Positions 59,288 to 64,000 of a stretch of 64,000 nt of DNA are shown here, piece after piece. Below the pieces are notes generated by a model, which saw nothing but the letters and a program-made list of their open reading frames with translations, did not search any database and had not been told where the DNA came from. The stretch's first letter is position 1, and every line of letters starts with the position of its first letter. Origin of the DNA: Rickettsia helvetica (lineage in GTDB: Bacteria > Pseudomonadota > Alphaproteobacteria > Rickettsiales > Rickettsiaceae). The stretch lies in assembly GCF_963970025.1 (NCBI RefSeq), contig NZ_OZ018776.1:682001-746000 (forward strand), in the 5' to 3' direction. The position numbers and the translations under genes are program-made.

Positions 59288-59416
59288 ATGATTTCAGAAG
59301 AAGATTATCGTAATATGAATGAGACCTTATATTTATTATCTATTCTTAATATGTATAAATCCATAATTGAAGGACGAGCAGAACCGATAGAAAAATGTAG
59401 CGATAAATTAGAATAA
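59288..59416 (+). pseudogene. Phd/YefM-type antitoxin remnant
   Basis: The frame reads MISEEDYRNMNETLYLLSILNMYKSIIEG, the typical C-terminal half of Phd/YefM antitoxins (ISEEDYxxLxETLYLL). The N-terminal DNA-binding half is missing: upstream in frame is IREKIV, then repeat-adjacent sequence. No toxin gene follows. The 42-residue piece could be made, but it lacks the dimer and DNA-binding part. Confidence 0.7.
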
Positions 59417-59457
59417 TAATTGTTTCATTATAAAAATGCTTCATATGCGGATATATT

Positions 59458-60306
59458 ATGAATAAGTCATTAACTGAAAAAATCTCAGCATTTATTATTA
59501 CCAAAAATGAAGCGGCAAGAATAGCAAGAGCTATAAATAGCGTAAAAAATATTGTCGATGAGGTGATAGTAGTAGATAGTGAAAGTACTGATGATACAGT
59601 TAGTATAGCTGAAAAATTAGGAGCAAAGGTAATAGTAAAGCCTTGGCTTGGTTATATAGGGCAGAAATCTTTTGCCGAAAGCCTTTGCGTAAATGATTGG
59701 GTTCTTAATATTGATGCCGATGAGGAGTTGTCTAAAGATTTACAAGATGAAATAGAGTCTATTTTTGCATCTAAGAATCAAGATCAATATCTAGCTTATC
59801 AAATAAAGCTATTAATAATACATCGTAATGACCAAAAGCCACGAATGTTTGCTCCATTTAATAAATGTACTCGGTTGTATAATAAAAAATTTGCAAGTTT
59901 TGCAAATACCGTAAATAGTACTACTCATGATTCGGTGATATTTAATAAAGATGTTGATTTTGAAGGTAAAATTTATCTATTAAATGAGGCTGCTTATCAT
60001 TATTCGGGTACTTCAATTGAGCAGTTGGTAACTAAAGCAAATTTTTATTCTAGCGAGCAAGCAAAAGATTTAATGATGCAAGATAAAAAAGTTTCAAATA
60101 TCCGAATAGCATTTGAAATGTTATGGTGGTTTTTTAAAGCATTTTTTATCAGACGATATTTTATATTCGGTTTTGACGGTTTTGTAGATTCAATGATTTT
60201 TGCTTTTGCAAGGTTTCTAAGGCTTGCGAAGTTAAGAGAGTCATCGCTTAAATCAAAAAACGTCATTGCGAGCGACTATAAGGAGCATGGCAATCTCATG
60301 AAGTAA
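59458..60306 (+). CDS. Glycosyltransferase family 2 (LPS core type)
   Basis: The 282-residue protein starts with the GT2 pattern SAFIITKNEAARIARAINS and VIVVDSESTDDT, with the metal-binding DAD in VLNIDADEE. The layout fits the WaaE/KdtX-like enzymes that add sugars to the LPS core. The C-terminal SKNVIASDYKEHGNLMK reads into a GTCATTGCGAG repeat starting at 60261, so the last 15 or so residues are repeat-derived. No signal peptide; it likely acts at the inner face of the membrane. Confidence 0.88.
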   Translation: MNKSLTEKISAFIITKNEAARIARAINSVKNIVDEVIVVDSESTDDTVSIAEKLGAKVIVKPWLGYIGQKSFAESLCVNDWVLNIDADEELSKDLQDEIESIFASKNQDQYLAYQIKLLIIHRNDQKPRMFAPFNKCTRLYNKKFASFANTVNSTTHDSVIFNKDVDFEGKIYLLNEAAYHYSGTSIEQLVTKANFYSSEQAKDLMMQDKKVSNIRIAFEMLWWFFKAFFIRRYFIFGFDGFVDSMIFAFARFLRLAKLRESSLKSKNVIASDYKEHGNLMK

Positions 60307-60359
60307 TATAAAATTCCTGAGATTGCCACGTCGATGCTATGCATCTCCTCGGAATGACG
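60261..60359. repeat. GTCATTGCGAG-family repeat overlapping the end of the GT2 gene
   Basis: CGTCATTGCGAGCGACTATAA on the left, and CTCCTCGGAATGACG on the right (one G in place of C). Its first 46 bases include the last codons and stop of the glycosyltransferase gene. Confidence 0.9.
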
Positions 60360-60381
60360 ATTTAGAAAATAAAAATAAATT

Positions 60382-61620
60382 ATGAAAGAAAATTTTAACG
60401 TTAGTAAATTAAAAAACGGTTTGACAATTTTAACATATAATATGCCTTATGTTAATTCGGTAGCAATAAATTTAATTGCTAAAGTTGGAGCACGTTATGA
60501 AAATGCAGAAGAGGAAGGCATATCTCACTTTCTTGAGCATATGGCTTTTAAAGGTACAAAAACTAGAACGGCAAAACAGATAGCGGAAGAGTTTGACTCT
60601 ATAGGCGGACATTTTAATGCCTATACCGGTCATGAGAATACGGTATATTATGCACGAGTCTTGTCTGAAAATTGTGATAAAGCACTTAATATACTTGCCG
60701 ATATAATTCAAAATTCTATTTTTGCTGACGAAGAAATAGCTAAGGAATATCAGGTGATCATGCAGGAAATTGCTCATCATCAGGATAATCCGGATGACCT
60801 AGTATATGAGAAATTTTATAATAAAGTTTATAGAGATCAACCATTAGGTAAGTCGATCTTAGGTACTGCTAAAACCCTTGCAACTTTTACGAAAGAACAT
60901 TTTTTTAATTTTATAGGTAAACATTATAATGCCGAAAATCTCTATTTATCAATTGCTGGTAATATTGATCATGATAAAATAGTAATTATAGCGGAACAGT
61001 TATTTTCTTCTTTGAAGCAAGGAGTAAAAAGTAGCTTTATTCCGGCAAAATATGTAGGCGGAAGCGGCTTTATTAATAAGGAGTTAGAGCAAACTAGTTT
61101 AGTGCTAGGGTTTGAAGGTACATCATATATTAATTTAGAAAAGCTTTACCAAACCCATCTACTTTCTATAATATTCGGCGGCGGTATGTCATCGCGTTTA
61201 TTCCAAAATATTCGCGAGAAATTAGGTTTAGCATATGCAGTAGGTAGTTATAATAGTGCTTATTTTGATAGTGGAGTGTTTACAATTTATGCATCCACTG
61301 CACATGACAAGTTAGAATTATTATATAGAGAGATTAAAAATGAAATAATAAAAATGACTGAAAAAGTAAGCACAAAAGAGATTATGAGAGCTAAAACACA
61401 ACTTCGTAGTAATTTACAAATGGCTCAAGAGAAAAATACCTATAAGTCAGAAGAAATAGGTAAAAATTATTCTGTTTTCGGTAAATATATTGCTCCTGAA
61501 GAGATTATGGAAATTATCATGAGTATAAAAGCTGATGATATTATTAATACGGCAAATAAAATATTTAGCGGTACTATTACGTCGGCAATTATCGGTCCGA
61601 ATGATCTTCAGGGGTTTTAA
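60382..61620 (+). CDS. M16 family zinc metallopeptidase (mitochondrial processing peptidase-like)
   Basis: The 412-residue protein has the inverted zinc motif HFLEH (HxxEH, residues 49-53), then a conserved acidic stretch after about 75 residues (VIMQEIAHHQDNPDD), and the Gly-rich loop GGGMSSRLFQNIRE used in MPP-type peptidases. It resembles the beta subunit of mitochondrial processing peptidase, a point of interest for mitochondrial origin. The substrate in Rickettsia is unknown. No signal peptide is clear. It starts 23 bases past a repeat. Confidence 0.93.
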   Translation: MKENFNVSKLKNGLTILTYNMPYVNSVAINLIAKVGARYENAEEEGISHFLEHMAFKGTKTRTAKQIAEEFDSIGGHFNAYTGHENTVYYARVLSENCDKALNILADIIQNSIFADEEIAKEYQVIMQEIAHHQDNPDDLVYEKFYNKVYRDQPLGKSILGTAKTLATFTKEHFFNFIGKHYNAENLYLSIAGNIDHDKIVIIAEQLFSSLKQGVKSSFIPAKYVGGSGFINKELEQTSLVLGFEGTSYINLEKLYQTHLLSIIFGGGMSSRLFQNIREKLGLAYAVGSYNSAYFDSGVFTIYASTAHDKLELLYREIKNEIIKMTEKVSTKEIMRAKTQLRSNLQMAQEKNTYKSEEIGKNYSVFGKYIAPEEIMEIIMSIKADDIINTANKIFSGTITSAIIGPNDLQGF

Positions 61621-61621
61621 T

Positions 61622-61699
61622 GTCATTCCCGCGAGCTTGTAGCGGGATCTCAGGATAGAGCCTATGATAAAAGATCCCGTGGTCAAGCCACGGGATGAC
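61622..61699. repeat. Palindromic repeat between the M16 gene and purC
   Basis: GTCATTCCCGCGAGCTTGTA on the left, and CCGTGGTCAAGCCACGGGATGAC on the right, with CTCAGGATAGAGCC in the middle. It belongs to the 3746/25000 family. Confidence 0.85.
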
Positions 61700-61732
61700 A
61701 CAGAATACTTAAATGAATTTTGAGACAAATAA

Positions 61733-62443
61733 ATGAAAAAAAAATTATATGAAGGTTCAAGTAAAATTTTATATTCCGCCGAAGAAGATTTTTTACTTAT
61801 AATGGCTTTTTCCGATAAGGCTATTTTAGAAACCAGCGAGACTGTTGATATATCAGGTAAAGGAGTACTTAATAATAATATTTCTTCCTTTCTAATGGAT
61901 AAACTGGAAATGATCGGCATTGAAAATCATTTTATCGAAAAAATAAATATGAGGGAGCAATTAATTCAATATGTCGAAGTTTTCCCGATACAAGTAATAA
62001 TATCATCGGTAGCGTGCGGTAGATTTGTAAAAGAATTCGGAATGGATGAAGGGTATGTATTTGATAAACCGATCATTGATTTTAAGGTCCGAAGTCGTGA
62101 ATTTAAATATCCGATAGTTAATGAGTATCAAATATTAAATTTCGGCTGGTTAACTAGGGATGAAATTAAAGCGGTAAAAGAGCAGGCTTTGCGTATATAT
62201 GATTTTCTAAGCGGCTTATTTATCGGTGTCGGGATTCGGCTTGTTGAGTGTAAATTAGAATTTGGGCGTGTGTTTAACGGTGAAGAATCTATCATTATGT
62301 TAACTGATGAAATTAGTCCGGATAATTGTAGATTATGGCATATTAACAGTAATGAAAAATTAGGATTTGAATTGCTTGAAAAAGAACCAAATAAGGTTTT
62401 TGAATCATACCAGCTAATAGCTGATCGTTTAAAAGAAAAATAA
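61733..62443 (+). CDS. purC: Phosphoribosylaminoimidazole-succinocarboxamide synthase
   Basis: PurC joins aspartate to the purine intermediate CAIR. The 236-residue protein starts KKKLYEGSSKILYSAEE, and has the RLVECKLEFGR motif, then TDEISPDNCRLWH. All are typical. Length is normal. No other purine genes are nearby, and Rickettsia are known to lack most of the de novo purine route, so its role as an isolated enzyme is unclear. The frame is intact. Confidence 0.95.
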   Translation: MKKKLYEGSSKILYSAEEDFLLIMAFSDKAILETSETVDISGKGVLNNNISSFLMDKLEMIGIENHFIEKINMREQLIQYVEVFPIQVIISSVACGRFVKEFGMDEGYVFDKPIIDFKVRSREFKYPIVNEYQILNFGWLTRDEIKAVKEQALRIYDFLSGLFIGVGIRLVECKLEFGRVFNGEESIIMLTDEISPDNCRLWHINSNEKLGFELLEKEPNKVFESYQLIADRLKEK

Positions 62444-62494
62444 ATATATTTTTTAAGCGATATATGCTATTTTGGACTTGACAAATGCTCCGAT

Positions 62495-62576
62495 GTCATC
62501 TTCCCGTGGCTTGACCACGGGATCTTGTATCACAGACTGTGTCCTGAGATCCCGCGATCAAGTTAGCTAGGATGAC
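62495..62576. repeat. Palindromic repeat after purC
   Basis: GTCATCTTCCCGTGGCTTGACC on the left with a hairpin, CTTGTATCACAGACTGTGTCCTGAG in the middle, then CGCGATCAAGTTAGCTAGGATGAC. The same family as at 25000 and 61622, in the opposite sense. Confidence 0.85.
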
Positions 62577-62659
62577 ACATCAAGGTAACTAGATTCCCGC
62601 TTTCGCAGGAATAATATAAGAGAATTTTTAGTTTTTAATAATTTTTTACAGTAGAAAAG

Positions 62660-64000
62660 ATGAAAATACGATTTATTATAATAAGCTTTATGGTTCTAAT
62701 CTTAGTAGGATGGGGATATGCTGCCTATAAATTTGAACATCAAAGTAAAGAGAATATTATCTCTATTCTTGATCAATATGAAGAATATATAACTTATGAT
62801 GCAATAAAAGTTAATAAATATGGATTTAGTGTTACTTTAAATAAAGTAATGTTAAAACCTATAGATTTTTATTTTGATGAAATAGTTATTAGGCATATAC
62901 CGTGTTTAAATATTACAAAAATTGATTCTTACGGAAATAATATAAAAATTACTACCGCTCAAGATGAAAAAAATATTTTTTACTCACCTGATCATCATAC
63001 AACAATTTGGTTTAGAAAATCTTTGTTTAATAGAGAGCCTGATTATTGGAAATTAAGCTTGAGTGACAATAAATCAACTCTTTATAGTTCTCTAGATGCA
63101 GAAAAATTAGCAGAGAGTGATATTAGTAATTCTGTAATTACTAATACTAAAACATCAGATAATCTTAATTTATTAACTGTGGATGGAAAAAGCACCATTT
63201 CTTTTACTTCTGAAAACTATAGTAAAAATTTATCTGATAAAGTTTTTAAATTTTTAAGAGATAAAATAGGAGAGGAAGCTAATTTTGACTCATTTGAATA
63301 TGATGTAGCACAGTTGGATGCGTTAAATGTGCCAACTACTTATAATAGCCAATTAAAGCTTAAATATAGTGATGAGCTATTAGCTCTTGGAAAATTATTA
63401 ATTCAAAATTTTTCTCTAGATCAAAAACAAGATGAAAATATGCATGCCGTTATTTTTATGCAGATATTAGGAGAATTAGTAAAAGGTAAGCCATTTTTAT
63501 TTGCTTGCGATTTTGAAAGAAAAGGAAAAATAGAAAGTAATTTATACAAATTAAATATAGAAAAAGATAAAATTTTTGATTTTGCTTTAAATATTAAATC
63601 TACTAAAGAACCTTCCGAAATATACCAAAAAACGGCAGTTGAAGCTTTAGGACGTTACTTTAGTAATGGTTTAAACAAAAGAGCCGAGTTAGACAAAATT
63701 TTTAAACTAACTAGCCCTATTACTCAAGAAGACGGGGAAAAAGTAATGGGTATTTTTGCAAAAATAAATAATTCCAAATTTAATTTAAAAGGTGAGTTTG
63801 ATCCCGAAGAAAAAAAATTATCCGGTAAAACTAATCTTGTAATGGATGATTTTAATTTTGCTATTGATATTGATATGCCTAATTTAGAGAATCCTATGAA
63901 TCTAGAAAGCATAATAAAATTATCGGATCCGAGTGCGGTTATAAATAATTTTGTGAATTATACTAATAATGCTATTATACCGGTACTTAACAAAATAGAA
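62660..64000 (+). CDS. Membrane-anchored hypothetical protein (3' end beyond window)
   Basis: ATG 62660 opens a frame that stays open to the window end, 447 codons so far. It starts with one membrane helix (FIIISFMVLILVGWGYAAY), then a beta-rich periplasmic-like region (INSKFNLKGEFDPEEKKLSG-like strands). The design resembles the protein at 26556-27626, although the SGYPFNW motif is replaced by VNKYGFSVTLN. I do not recognise a function; proteins of this shape may act in envelope transport. No stop or frameshift is visible. Confidence 0.7.
   Translation, partial: MKIRFIIISFMVLILVGWGYAAYKFEHQSKENIISILDQYEEYITYDAIKVNKYGFSVTLNKVMLKPIDFYFDEIVIRHIPCLNITKIDSYGNNIKITTAQDEKNIFYSPDHHTTIWFRKSLFNREPDYWKLSLSDNKSTLYSSLDAEKLAESDISNSVITNTKTSDNLNLLTVDGKSTISFTSENYSKNLSDKVFKFLRDKIGEEANFDSFEYDVAQLDALNVPTTYNSQLKLKYSDELLALGKLLIQNFSLDQKQDENMHAVIFMQILGELVKGKPFLFACDFERKGKIESNLYKLNIEKDKIFDFALNIKSTKEPSEIYQKTAVEALGRYFSNGLNKRAELDKIFKLTSPITQEDGEKVMGIFAKINNSKFNLKGEFDPEEKKLSGKTNLVMDDFNFAIDIDMPNLENPMNLESIIKLSDPSAVINNFVNYTNNAIIPVLNKIE

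Overview
The window is AT-rich and matches a Rickettsia chromosome, most likely from the spotted fever or transitional group. The evidence is the gene order (recN-bamD, dnaJ-dnaK, hscB-hscA-fdx, gyrA, def-fmt, a 23S-5S rRNA pair with no linked 16S, queA, cydAB, an M16 peptidase, purC), the many small palindromic repeats (including the Rickettsia palindromic element RPE1, inside genes as well), and the large amount of gene decay. The species cannot be named from this sequence alone.

Layout. 1-7.3 kb: recN (cut by the window edge), the lipoprotein gene bamD, a damaged chaB, dnaJ, dnaK, and a divergent HtrA-like protease sharing a compact promoter with dnaK. 7.3-16.9 kb: an ankyrin gene with an in-frame stop, lptE-holA, coq7, a candidate structured RNA, coxC, an orphan VirB2-like pilin, a zinc-ribbon membrane protein, dapD, and a P-loop/TPR gene that seems split by a small insertion. 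17-25 kb is a graveyard: a pbpC (penicillin-binding protein 1C) relic carrying an IS481-type element with perfect ends, then a 4.4-kb autotransporter (Sca-type) relic whose beta-barrel is still readable. 25-35.6 kb: uspA, a TAXI-type binding protein, a conserved hypothetical, the HscB/HscA/ferredoxin part of iron-sulphur assembly, rnhB, uvrB, grxC and an Atm1-like exporter.

35.6-38.8 kb is accessory and decayed: a hypothetical protein, a 49-bp copy of the end of another ABC transporter gene, an IS110-type transposase remnant, a short intact ORF behind strong hairpins, and a TraB/GumN relic. 38.8-44.5 kb: gyrA, a HIG1-like protein, a frameshifted IscX-like gene, def-fmt and a frameshifted hypothetical. 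44.8-48.4 kb: rRNA promoter, 23S (with an RPE1 inside) and 5S. 48.4-52.5 kb: a decayed GT61 glycosyltransferase, then queA-MNT-HEPN-zapE in one tightly overlapping minus-strand operon in which both toxin-antitoxin genes are broken. 52.6-64 kb: a split ankyrin gene, an ABC exporter, cydA-cydB plus a small third subunit, an antitoxin stub, a GT2 glycosyltransferase, an M16 peptidase, purC and an edge-cut hypothetical.

The working gene set serves protein folding and outer-membrane/LPS assembly (DnaK/J, BamD, LptE), respiration under high and low oxygen (CoxC, CydAB, Coq7), Fe-S supply (HscAB, ferredoxin, glutaredoxin, Atm1), and DNA maintenance (RecN, UvrB, HolA, GyrA, RnhB). Surface and accessory functions are mostly decaying. 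The main theme is how mobile palindromes have entered genes, including in-frame in hscA and queA, inside 23S rRNA, and at the ends of holA, chaB and a glycosyltransferase. No clearly new multi-gene defence or biosynthetic system was found; the best unexplained signals are the structured RNA candidate upstream of coxC and the RPE1 inside 23S rRNA.
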